From Strigops habroptila (lineage: Eukaryota > Chordata > Aves > Psittaciformes > Psittacidae): a stretch of DNA of 64,000 bases. This document shows positions 24,101 to 36,000 of this stretch, one piece after another; position 1 is the stretch's first letter, and every line of letters starts with the position of its first letter. The position numbers and the translations under genes were made by a program. The DNA lies in the NCBI RefSeq assembly GCF_004027225.2, contig NC_044296.2, positions 3,702,796-3,766,795 of the forward strand, in the 5' to 3' direction. The notes below the pieces were generated by a model. The model saw nothing but the letters and a program-made list of their open reading frames with translations, was not told the DNA's origin and searched no databases.

Positions 24101-26905
24101 CTGTGCACCAGGGGGGTTTATGTCTCCCTGCATCCCTGGGGACCCCCTTTGCTGCTCACCAGCACCCTGGGCCTGGGGCAGGACGTGCTGTCTGGATGGG
24201 ATTTTGGGAGAGGATCTTACAAGATGATTGGGAAAATGTTGTTTGCTCACCAGGGTTGTCATTGTGTCCCTTTGGTACAATTGCCTTCAGGTCTCTGAGC
24301 AAGATGTGGGGTCAGCACGGATCCCACGCTGTGAAAGGGGGATGCTAATGCAAACCCCATCAGCTGCACCGATGGCACATGAAACCTGTCTCTATCCCCT
24401 ACAGGCTGGACTAACAGGTCTTTCCTTTTTATCCCTGTAGGAAAGAGTTACTCCCTCTGCATTTGTTTCAGAGCAGCATCTTGGTCCAGACCCTCTCCCT
24501 GCGCAGGAGCACTGGAGTTCCCTGGAAATGCCGTGATGGGAAGGAGCTGTCAAATGGCAGATGTCACCGTGCATTGGTGGCACATGAGGACCTTGCTCCC
24601 TGGGCGCTGTGAAGAGCCACTTGAGCAGAGAGGGGCTTGAGTCCCAGCAAAGCTTCCCAGCCCTGACTGTGGATTTTGGGTGCTTTGAGAGGTGAAAGCA
24701 GGGTTTGTGTGTCAGGGCAGCAGGACCTGCATGGGGATGGGGCTCCTGGGCAAGTATCAACAATAACTCAGTAGTGTAACTACATATTCTCTTACCTAAC
24801 GTTTATTCATGTATCTGACCTCCCAGGGACATTTTCACTTATGGTTTTAAAGGACCTTGTGGTGATGCGTGGCCAACAGTGGAGTTTTGGTGGAACTAAC
24901 TCATTGTCTAAGCCCTTGGCTGAACCATGGCTTTGAAAAGAACTACAAGGGCCTCCTGGTGTGCAAGACTGGAGCCAGAGGGTCTCCCTGAGGACAAGGG
25001 CAGGTGATGGCAACGGGAATCAAGTTAGGTTAGCAACCAGATCCTTTTAAATCCTTGCTGGGATCTGGTGCCATGAAGCAGATTAAACCTTGTGCTGAAT
25101 ATGTGAAGTTGGGATAAAGCAAAGTGGGACCCCCTTGGCTGTGATCCTACGTGGCTTCATTAGTGAGAGGAACCAAAATTAACACTGGGCAAGTTGAGTT
25201 TTTTATTGAGGCTGTTGGATAAAGTTCAGCTTGGAGGACTTTTTAACCTTAAAACAGTCGTCTTCAGGTCTGGGCTGAATTATGCCTCCACAGGCTGTCA
25301 TTATATCATAAAAGGAGCAGGTAATTTTAACATTTTTGAACAACTGCCCAGATTAAGTTTGCTAAAGAAGAAACCTCTGTGAGTGATCGTGGATGCAGAG
25401 AGGAAACCAGGCCTGGAATGCTTTGATTTACGAGTGGGGCCGGGGATGCCCGGGAATGAGCGGGTCCTTGGACAGCTTACACATGAGAGCAGGAGGCTTA
25501 AAAGACCTGTTGAAATGCTTTGTGGTCTGAGGATTTCGCTGCTGTACTGATTCATGTCTGGTTATCAAACAGAGCACAAATTCCTTCCTGATGACATGAG
25601 AGTGAGTGTGTTACCGGAGAAGCCAGCTGATGAATTCAGGGCCAGAGGGATATAGCAGAGGGTCCTCTGGGGAAGGACTTGAGTGCCTTTGGTTGTTGAT
25701 GTGACTCATGGAGGTTTCTGCAGCCTGCAGAGCTCATGGTGCTCGCTGGAGATGTGGCCATTGAACCAGGAGGTGTTTCTGAGAGGTAAAACCAGCATCC
25801 TTGTCCACGGGCTGGTGATGCATTCTGCACAATAGCTGTATCCCTCAAGTTGGAAGAGGAAAACCCCAGACCAGCCCCAAACAGCAGCCCTGTGAGCAGC
25901 ATGCTGGGAAGACAGGGCTGTGTGTAACTCAGGGGGAGGAAAGTGGAAAAGGAGAGATATTGTGTGCTGTCTTCTGCTCCCAGCTACCCAAATCCTTATA
26001 CCCCAGTAAAACTTGTCTCTTCGAGGGCATGAGTCTGCACAACCCATACCCAGCAGTGGTGGGTGCCAGCAGGAGGAGCAGCTCCGTTTTGGCCCCATTT
26101 TGGGAGTGCAAACGACAGCAGAGGCTGTGCAGAATCAGTCCTAGGGTGGTGTTGGGACCTCACGGTGCTGTAGCTGACGTCAGGCAAAGCGCTGGGGAGC
26201 TGGAGCACAGTTAGAAACACCCTTTGCTGGTGTGAATTAGGTTAGAGAATGGTCCCCGGAGGAAGGGGGAATTCATTAAAATGCCACCACATGTGGAGTG
26301 AGGTTATAACTGATCCTGACTGAGTGCAGCTGACAGTCTGAAAATATCTTTTCCTGTCCAAAGAGTTTCTTTCAGCTCTGCAGCCTTCAAATACCACAGA
26401 TGTGCATGCAGTGGATGGTCTGGCATTGGCATGAGCTTTTCCCAGTAGTGGTACAGAGCAGTCCAAGGCACTATTGATTATAGTAAGTTATATAAAGAAA
26501 GATGCTGCTTTGCCATCACTCAGGTCTTTGTGCCTGCTCAGTGTGAAGTAAGTGGCATTTTCCAGCTTTTGCAGTAACAATTCCTTTTCTTTGTAGTTCC
26601 ACGCTGCTGTTGGTTTATTCAGGAACAGCCCAAGCACAAAGCACCCCAGCTCTCAGCAGGCAACGTAAATTCCACTCCTGGAGCTGCAGGAGTCCTGTTG
26701 GGAGATGCTCCCCAGATGCAGATGCACAGACAAGGCCTCACAGTTTAATAGCACGTTGCTACGTTTAACACTCTGCACATCCTTGGCCAGTTTGGGCAAT
26801 GGAGTTTAGTGTCACCCTACTCCAAGCTCAGGAGAGCCACAGCCATTGCTCTGGCTCAGCTGGCACGAAGGAGCCCATCTTGCCCTGATGGTGTTTTTCA
26901 TAAGA

Positions 26906-27193
26906 TTAGGGACAGGACAAGGGGAATGGCTTTAACCTGCCAGAGGGGAGATTGAGATGAGCTCTGAGGCAGAAGCTCTTCCCTGGGAGGGTGCTGAGGC
27001 GCTGGCACAGGGTGCCCAGAGAAGCTGTGGCTGCCCCATCCCTGGCAGTGCTCAAGGCCAGGTTGGACACAGGGGCTTGGAGCAACCTGCTCTAGTGGAA
27101 GGTGTCCCTGCCCGTGGCAGGGGGTTGGAGCTGGATGAGTTTTAAGGTCCTTTCCAACACAAACCAGTCTGTGACTCTGTGATTCTATGAGTG
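26906..27193 (+). mobile_element. CR1 LINE 3' fragment
   Basis: A plus-strand copy of the same subfamily as 11108-11406, about 290 bp, from AGGGACAGGACAAGGGGAAT to CTGTGACTCTGTGATTCTAT. It appears relatively little diverged from its siblings at 56131 and 57421. Confidence 0.92.
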
Positions 27194-28159
27194 ATTCTCT
27201 GTGTTCATGAGTGTCTGAGCACCCTCCCAACATTGAGTTGCTCTTTGTTTGCTTTAATTCCTGCAAACCCAAGTGCCACAACTGCATCAAAACTGTTTCA
27301 AATCTGGGTGACAGTATCACCCCCCTTCACCCAGGGATTTCTTTGAGCTTGGGTACCACTGCAGTATCCTTTCCAACAGGAGAGCCTAACTCACAGCAGG
27401 AGGTTCCTCCCGGAGAGCTGTGTCCTATTCTGGCTCCTTTCTCCCACTCTTTCTGCCCTCGCTGCCAGGGACAGGGAATCCTCCTCCCTGGGATGAAAAC
27501 CATGCTGTAGTGGTGGCTGTTGCCTTTCATTTTTCTAAGGGTTATAAAACACTTCCACTGAAATCCACTTGGGAGGGAGGACACCAGAACAACCCAAACA
27601 AACCCATTCCAATGCCCTCCCTGGTGCTAGGGAAGGAATTCCCAGTGGGATGGGCTCCTCTCACTGTGATTTAGGACCCACCTCCTGGGGAAGCTCTCGC
27701 TGAGCCAAGCAAGAGCACAGATCCTGCACTCTCGCTGTTATTCTGCAAGACAGCTGCTAATTTCTGCTTAATCCCTTTCCAAATAGATAGGCTTAAATCA
27801 GAGCAGGTTGGGGTTATGCCAGCCCCTGCAAGAAGCTGTCCTGAGTCATATATCTCTGGGCAGATGGATTCTTGTCTGTATATAAAATACTGAGCACCTT
27901 CTTGGCAGAGTGGCAGTGAATAAGAGTGAGTAAAAAGAATTGGTCTGGCCTTCTGGGGAAGGGGAAGGGCCCATTCCCTGTGGCAGCCTCGTGGAATTCT
28001 TAATATTTAGGATGATGAAGTAAAGCAAAAAGGCCTCCAAAGAGGATGGCCCCAGAGGGTGTCTCTGAGCACCTGGAAATGACATGCATGTGTTTCCAGC
28101 CTGGGCTCTCCTCGCAGCTCCAGTCTCCCCAGCTGCCAGGATAGCTCATTCCTCCAGAG

Positions 28160-28634
28160 ATAAGAAGGACATGGAGCTGCTGGAGCAAGTCCAGAGGAGG
28201 CCACGAGGATGATCAGGGGCTGGAGCACCTCCCATACGGAGGCAGGCTGAGAACATTGGAGCTGTTCAGCCTGGAGAAGAGAAGCTGCGTGGAGACCTCA
28301 GAGCAGCTTCCAGTGTCTGAAGGGGGCTACAGGGATGCTGGAGAGGGACCTTCATCAGGGACTGTAGTGATAGGACAAGGGTTGATGGGTTCAAACTGAA
28401 ACAGGGGAAGTTCAGATTAGATACAAGGAAGAAGTTCTTCCCTGTGAGGGTGCTGAGGCACTGGCACAGGGTGCCTGAAGAAGTGGTAAATGCCCCATCC
28501 CTGGCAGTGTTCAAGGCCAGGCTGGACAGAGCTTGGGCAACACGGTCTAGTGTGAGGCGTCCCTGTCCACGGCAGGGGGTTGGAAAGGATGATCTTAAGG
28601 TCCTTTCCAACCCAAACCATTCTGTGATTCTATA
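28160..28634 (+). mobile_element. CR1 LINE 3' fragment, longer
   Basis: A plus-strand copy of about 475 bp that extends further 5' than most. It contains GAGGCCACGAGGATGATCAG, TTCAGCCTGGAGAAGAGAAG, GATACAAGGAAGAAGTTCTT and the end CATTCTGTGATTCTATA. It belongs to a subfamily with ATGGGTTCAAACTGAAACAG. Confidence 0.92.
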
Positions 28635-29284
28635 AACATCCATGGGCCAATGCTCCCTGCCTAAGTGGGAACCTGTTGTGCTGGGACTGCTGGAGCCTGA
28701 CCTGGGGTGAGACCTCTGCTGCAGGGACCATGGTGGAGCATCACAGGGACACTGGAGACCCCGTCTCGGAGTTAACCCTTTGTTACCAGCTTGGCCACAT
28801 GAACGCAGGAACAAACCTGGCCTGACCCAGCTTGTGGGTGGGTGATGGTTCAAAACAACCAGCTGGGTATTGCCTCATCCTTGGAGAAAGCACCAGTTGG
28901 TGGCAATTCGGACCCATGTGTGCAGGTGGAAACTCTAAGGAGTCTGGCAGCAAGGTGATGCTGTAATCAAATCTCTCTATATATTCTTTTCTTTCTTTTT
29001 TTAATAGGTCAAGAACCTCATGGATTTCCCCCTGCAAAACAAATACACAGCAAAATCCAAAGCTGTGGGTCACCCTGTTCATCAGAAGCTGAACACAAGA
29101 TGTGAGAGAGCAGCTGAGATGAGACAGGGAGGCTTCACTGCAGAGATGGGCTGAAACAAGGCAGCATGGAGGAGGAAAACATCCCAGACATGTCAATGCT
29201 GGTTTGGGTGGCAGCCAGGGCAGGCCTGAGAGCAGGAGGGTGCTGAGCCGCAGGCATCACAGGTAGGATTTCAGATGTCAGGTT

Positions 29285-29395
29285 TGGGAAGCACACACGA
29301 ACATGCACAACCAGCACATACATGTGCACCAGTGCAGGCAGCACACGTGTGCCTCAAACACTCACACCCTCCTGTACATCCACAAAACAGATGAG
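29285..29395. repeat. Degenerate CA-rich simple repeat
   Basis: An interrupted CACA/TGCA-type low-complexity stretch (GCACACACGAACATGCAC, then GCAGCACACGTGTGCC), with no clean unit. Confidence 0.6.
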
Positions 29396-32300
29396 CGGGC
29401 ACAAACCACCCTGCTCATCGCTGCCTTGTGTGTTGTTCCTCTTCCCTTTGCATGGCTGCACCTCAGCGACGGGCTGGGAGCTGCCAAAGCCCTGCCTCTG
29501 CTCAGCCTTTGCCACTGGAAGGGCCTGGAGGGGAAGGTTTGGAGGAAATGAGACTGGAAGAACCTTTCTGGTGGTGAGAGCTGAGCATTGGCTGCAGGAA
29601 GGGGACCATGGTAGGTCTTTTCTTACTTCCAGCTCCAGCAGCATCTGGGCATCAGCGGTGTTGTGCTGCCATGGGATGGCAGGGCGCTGTGATTTACCCA
29701 TAAAGGCTCTAGCACAAGGATCTTCCATCCCCCAGGTATTGGCATTGCCCATCGCCACAGTCCTGACTGTCCCCCTCTACTCCCATGCCATGGTCCCATG
29801 GGTATGTGGGAAGTGCTGGAGCTTCTTCAGGAATCTTCACAGTCCTCCAACCAGTGCTGGGTTCTCAAGCTAGTGGAAAGAAAATGACAGCAGGAGCTGC
29901 TGTGGTGTGCAGAGCCCTCTGCCCTGGCTGGAATTTCCTGCCATTTGCCCTCAATCCAGCTGTGATTTCTTTTTGCTCTGGGTAAAAGCAGCTCCCAAAT
30001 GAGCTCGTAAAGCAGCAGAGTTGGAGAATGCCAAAATTATCTCCAATATCGGTTGGATGGAGGAGGTTTTCCTGCAAACCCTTGGTGACATAGGAAGGGA
30101 TGGTGGTTGGCTAACAGAGCTGCAGAGCATCTCCCTATGGGGCACCTCACCCCCTGCCACCCACTCTGAGGAGAGCTCGGTGGTCCAGCTTGGAGGATGC
30201 TCACATCAGCTGTAGAGCAGGAAGGCTTCTGCCAAAGTCTCCCCAGGGCTAATGCAGGGCTGGCAAACTTGTGACGCCACGCAGAGGGGATGCTGGTGCA
30301 TCCAGGATGTTTCCATAACTCCACCCCAACACAACTACCAAAAATAAGATAAGACAAAAATAACCCCAAATAAAGCTCTCCTCTTAAAAGCAATAAATAA
30401 CCTTGAGCAGATGCTGGCTCACTCTTAATCCAATTGTCTATCAGCAGGCCTACGCAGTGCTGTGCAGAAAAACGCACCGACCCCATGCTGCTGGGAAATG
30501 GGGCTTCAGCTTCTTCAGTTGTTGGACTCCCACCCTGTCCCAAGTCCAGGAGACCTCTCCAGAGATGTGGCATCCATGTGCATGCTCATCAGCAGCACAG
30601 GTGAGCTCCCAGCCCAAGGGCAGCCTCTGCAGCCCGAGGGCACTGCTTGTCACCTGTATCCTTCAAAGCACTCAAAGGGTGAAGTTTTGCTCTACGATCT
30701 TGAGTCCCTCTTCTCCATGGCTGCCACAGTGGTGCCTTCTTGAGTTCTATGGTGCAGGTTCATGGGGAAAAGCCTCCCGCAGCCCAACGTGCTCATTTTA
30801 CAGCCACCAACCCTGCCCAGGGGATGGCAGGACTTTGCATCCCAGGCAGTACGTGACTCATGGGATGCTACAGCCTTTGAGACAGCCCAAAGGCAGAGCT
30901 GGCTGGCCCCTCTGTGCCTGGGGAGGAGAAACCTCTGGGAAGATGGTTGAGCAGGGAGAGCTTTGCTACTGGTGCTTGGCCACCCATCCCTGCAGACCCG
31001 CTCTCTGCGGCTGGGCTGGGCTCAAGCCACAGCAGTGAGTGGCCACTCTCGGGTCTCAGCCGATGGAAGACGAGCCATGTCCTCCCGCTGTGAGGCAGTA
31101 CGAGTGTTCCTGGAAGAGCACCCTCGCCAGAACTGATTGTTGGCAACCACGAGCTAATTCTCTTCTCATAAACAAAGCAAAAGAGATAAAAGCTGCAGCA
31201 TCGGCTGCCTCCGCCTCCTCCCTGCAGCGCCGCGCGCCCTTGCACACCCCGGCCCGCATCTGGAGCTCATTGGGGGCTGCTGCTGGGAGGACGGGGATGG
31301 GAACCAGCTGAGCCTCCTTCCAACACTGCCGCCAGGTCCAAGTGTGGCCCTTGGGGCCCCGCTTGGGCTGGGGAGCTTGGTCCTCATCAACAGTGGCAGT
31401 GGAAGCATCAAAACCCAGGGTGGTTTGGTCAACCCGTAAGCAGCGAGGTGAGGTGGCCACTGTGTGTTTTTGATGGCCAAAATAGCTTCTGATTTTCATT
31501 TCCACTTCCATCCATCACTCTCAATCAACAGTGGGAAAATGTGCTGCTTGGTAGATCTTGTGTGTGCCCTGAATCTTGCCCCATCCCCGGCACAAACCTG
31601 AGATGGGCACCACGAGTAAGATGTTTCCCTCAGGCTCTGCAGAGAGGTGGTCATCTTAGGAGCAGGCACCTTGAGCTTCAGCTTTGGGAAGCTGTATTAA
31701 AAAGGTAGATTCGAACCCTTATTCGCAACCAAGGGTCATTGCTGATGGATTTCTCAACACAGAAAGATTTCTAGTAGCCTGCGGAGAAAAAGCCCTATGT
31801 GGCCATGATGGAAATGTTTGCATTTTCCACTTGCAAGGGGAACATTTTCCATTTTGGGGTTGGAAGTTCCTTCTGTTTAGAAACTCGAGGACAGCGGTGC
31901 AAAAATAAACAGCAAAACAGCTCAGTGTGTACAGCCCCACATGGAGCACAGTGAAATAAATGAAACAGACCCCCACGGTTGGCCCCAGATGAGATCTCTG
32001 GCAGTGGGATGGACATCTTGGCTGATCCTTGGCTTTACCAAAGCCTTCCCAGGGCATGTCCCAGTGGAGCTTGCCACTGGTTTGGGGCAGGATTTTGGAG
32101 GCTGAGCCCATGGTGCTCACCTGGAGGTGCCCTGGACTTGTCAACCGTGCAGAGAAGTGGTGTTTGAATCAAGCCTGGCTATAGCAGATGGTAGCTGGGA
32201 GCTGTGGGAATGTGCCTGCTCTCCAGACCGCTTCCATTCCAGCGGGGATTGCTCTGCACTTTCCTGACAAGCCCTTGTCGGGGTGCTGGTTCTCATTAGC

Positions 32301-32939
32301 TGGGGGAGGGCGGTTTGCTGCCTTGTTGGCTCTTCCGTGCCTGCCCCATCATTAGGGAAGGCTCAAGGAAATAACTGGGGGCAAGCACACTCGGGGAACT
32401 CCAAAATGGTCCCTTCTGCAAGAGTCACATTCTAGAGCGGTGTGTCCCGTGTTACTCTGCAAGCTGAGACCTGTGGTCCTTCAACTACACCTTTATTTGT
32501 TTATCTGGATTTCCGCTAAACCAGAGATGTGTTGCTAGCATGGTCTTCATTATAATTTTATTAGTTACACTTCCAGCTACTTGTCTATTACGTTTTCCCC
32601 TTCTACACCCTCCCCTTGCCTTTTCTTGGAAAAAAAGAGATGTTGCGTGTATGGGGGGGGGTCACTGCCCAAATGTGCTTTCTTCTGGCAACCCAAGTGT
32701 GCAGCTGGAGACCTGGAACAAGCTGCAATTGAGCTGTCTCCGGGGTGCAGCTAAGCCTTTCCAAAGGATGCTTTGTGAGGGTGTGACCAGTGTCTGGTAA
32801 GACCTAATCTTCCTCTTCTCTGTTTTGGGTTGTTATCTCACATGTGCTGGGGTTGTGACTTGTCTTTGTGTCCCCCAAGACACCGGGGTCCTGCCTGCAC
32901 AGTGGTTATAGCTGAGCTACGGACACAAAGGGGCCCAGG

Positions 32940-33088
32940 GAGACAATGGGAGATGCCAGAGAGGGACTCTTCATCAGGGACTTTGGCCATAGGACAAGGG
33001 GTGATGGGTTTAATCTGAAACAGAGGAAGTTCAGGTTAGATATAAGGAAGAAGCTCTTCCCTATGCGGGTGGTGAGGCGCTGGCACCT
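32940..33088 (+). mobile_element. CR1 LINE fragment lacking its 3' end
   Basis: Plus-strand CR1 internal 3' UTR sequence (GGACAAGGGGTGATGGGTTT, then GATATAAGGAAGAAGCTCTT). It stops at GCGCTGGCACC, where a CTCAAACCTCAAACC duplication follows. CR1 copies normally keep their 3' end, so this one lost it by deletion. Confidence 0.8.
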
Positions 33089-36000
33089 CAAACCTCAAAC
33101 CTAAAGGTAACGACTGTGGTTTTGTCTCCTGCTCCCATTCTAAATGACTTTTAGCTCTTGCTCATTTTTTAGGTTGGGTTTTTTTTTCGTGGAGACCCAC
33201 AACAAATGTTGGAGACAACTGACAAATCACCCTTAATCCACCTGAACTGCTAAATCTTGTGGTAATCCCTCCCCAGCACTGCTCCGATGCTGCTCCCCTA
33301 CAACAGACCTTCTTGGTACCATTAATCAGTGTCTTTGGCTCCTGGGTGCCTCATGGTATGTGTCTATGCAGGGAAACCCTCTCATTAATAAAACTTGGGG
33401 ACCTCCCACAGTTTCCCATTCCCTGTGACCCCGGCGAGGGGGTCAGTGGACAGAGTAAACCGGTTGAGAGGGAAGGTCCTAATATTTATATGGAAAGCCA
33501 TTAGCAGGCAATATCTTATCTACCTTCTGTTTTGAAGTGGAGGCTTGGGGCGATGGCAGGGCTGCGGGTAGCACTGGAACGGCCTCTGAAATGCCCTGAC
33601 ATGCTCTGGTTTGCCATCTACACTCGTGGATGCGTTATACAGCATGTCCCTGGTGTTGTGGGATGAGAGTAGTGGGTACAGAAGCTTTTCAGAGAGGAAA
33701 AAAAAAAAGCTTAGATCCTCACCTGCTGAATCTTAAAGACAGAGAAAAGCTCCCAAATCTACCTTGATACCTCCTGGGGTGGTGTGTTCCAGCCAGCTGG
33801 TCCCTGTGTGAATGATGTCCTTCCAGCCCCAGCTGGAGGATGAAGTGATCTGTCCTGGTCTTAAAAGGTACAAACCTATGAAAAAGCTGTTGTCTTGCAA
33901 GCTCCCCTGAGCCTTCCCCAGATGTTGAGCAAAGCTTTGAACACAGAGGTGGTCAAATCTTGTTTTCTCCAGAGGAAACCGTGTTGGAGAGCCTCTGAGT
34001 TGGATGTAGAAAAAAAGGCAGAGAAGAAGTGAAGATGAAAGTGAAGATACAGCAGTGGTGAGGTTCCTGCAGGACTTATCACAGGAGAGGAGAGGTGGTG
34101 GCTCCCTGGGAAGGCAGGCACAGAGCACACAGGACCAGCAGGTAGGTGGATGCTGGGTAGACAAAATCTATTGTCACAGACTGTATTTCTTCAGGCAATG
34201 TGGCAAAGAGCAAACCAGAACCAAGCTATAGAGTGAGGCAGCGAGATTCCAAATTCACCGATGTGTTACTCGCAACATCTTAATCAAACAGAGCCCCCTG
34301 GATATAACTTCATAGCACCCTTTTTTTCAAGTCTACATCCTCCTAGGATGCTGGGAGTCCAGGTAGGGCTGGGAATGGAACAGAAGCACAGACATAATGA
34401 AGCTCATGGGAAGCAGTGAAGCTGTTGGCAGCTGGTGGCATTCACCATGAGGATTCTGGGCACTTTCTAGATGCAGGAGAGACGAGCGGAGCTGAAGCAG
34501 CTGGTGGGATTCCATGAACCCTAACAAACCTCGCAGCAACTGTCCCTTAGTTCAAAAGCCATCAGGGATATCCAAGCACAGGCTGGAAAAGTCTTCAAGG
34601 GCAGGGGGAAACTGACCTCACCACCTGCTTTTGTGAGGCTGAGAGAAGCAAATTCCCAGAGCCAAGAGTATGGTGGTTGTTCCCTCTTTCCTCTCCTCTC
34701 TCCAAACCCGGCATGGAAGAAATGTTTCTAACCCAGAAAGTTGCCTGTCGGCAGCATTCAGATTGCACATTCACTGGGAATGATCACTTTTAAAAGCCAG
34801 GCCCTCCCTCACCCACCAGGGATGTTTCTGTGTTCCCATGTAGCTTTTGTTCTATTTAAGTATCCGGGTCCATCTATTTGGATTGTTTGTACCAAGATGG
34901 CTTTTGGAGGTGTTACTATTTGCAGTTGCTGAAACCCTACCCTGACACCATCACATGCTGATTACTAAATGCTGAGAAATGTAGGATCTTGGCTCTTGAC
35001 CTGGGAAAAACACTTGATGATTTCAAGGAATGGGCAGGACAGGGACAGCTCGGGCGGAGCAGCCCAACCATGTGTTGGACTGCTACTGAGTCGTGAAAGG
35101 GAGCAAAAACTGTCACAGAGAACACAGGGTTTTTACTGAATTGACAGATGCTCTTGGGCATGCTGGAGACACAGAACATCTCTGATTCCCAAAGCTGATA
35201 GGGGAAAAATAACCTGATTCCTAACCAGAAGAATGCTGGAGTCTTTCGGTACTGTGTGTGCAACCCGGCCTGGGCACGTAGGGCCATTAGTGCTGGCGTC
35301 CATCTGGCATGGTTCAGCTCTGGGTGCAGCATTAAGTAATCGTTGGTTTATTTTGGGTTTTGTTTCTTTTCTCTAGAAGGAAATAGCACGTTCTTGGGAA
35401 TACGAACAGTTCACAACCTTCCTGCACCACTCCCTGTGGGGAGCAGCAGTGGGGCTGCCTGGCCTGGGCTCCTCCAGGGAGTCAGACCCGTGCCAAATGG
35501 TGGTGTTGCCCTCTGGGAGGAGTTGTGGGCCTGGTGAATGCACAGGATTGGTGATATAATAGAGACAGAGCAAAACCATGGGGCAGTCTGGGGAGAGACA
35601 GTGGTGATGAGATTTGGCCCCCCAAGGGAGGCAGATGATGAAGGGGGATGCAGGGTTTGGGGTGTCCGGGGTGTTCCCATCCCAGTCTCCCTGCTGACAT
35701 TAAAGAGCTCTGGATCAGTCATTGATAAGTTTGTTCTTAATGGCTGTATCTTTCTGCTCTGCTGTTACTGGGCTGTGCCATGAGGTGGGTCTAGCCTAGA
35801 AGATCTGAAACCCATTGCTGGATGCCAACCAGGGCATGTGGTTGTACGACAAGGCACAAACAACATGCTCAGCATGTTAGGACCTGCTGTTTGGGGGTTG
35901 GAGGTTGGGCCGTTGGAAGGTGGGCCCCTCCTATCTCCCTGATCCTCCTCCCTTATATTGGGAACCCACATAGGAAATTCAGCAGAGTGAGAGTTCCTAT

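Larger units (their letters stand above)
10501..26905. other. Intergenic: four CR1 fragments, no gene seen
   Basis: Apart from the CR1 copies listed, both strands hold only chance reading frames with no family resemblance. Composition is mixed. AT-rich blocks at 14.5-14.85 kb and 20.65-21.1 kb stand out and are entered separately. No RNA gene was recognised. Confidence 0.55.

Noticed and set aside
31190-31280. Small GC-rich spot as a distal ATCAY promoter
   Set aside because: Under 100 bp, no donor or core promoter signal, and a better candidate exists at 10 kb.
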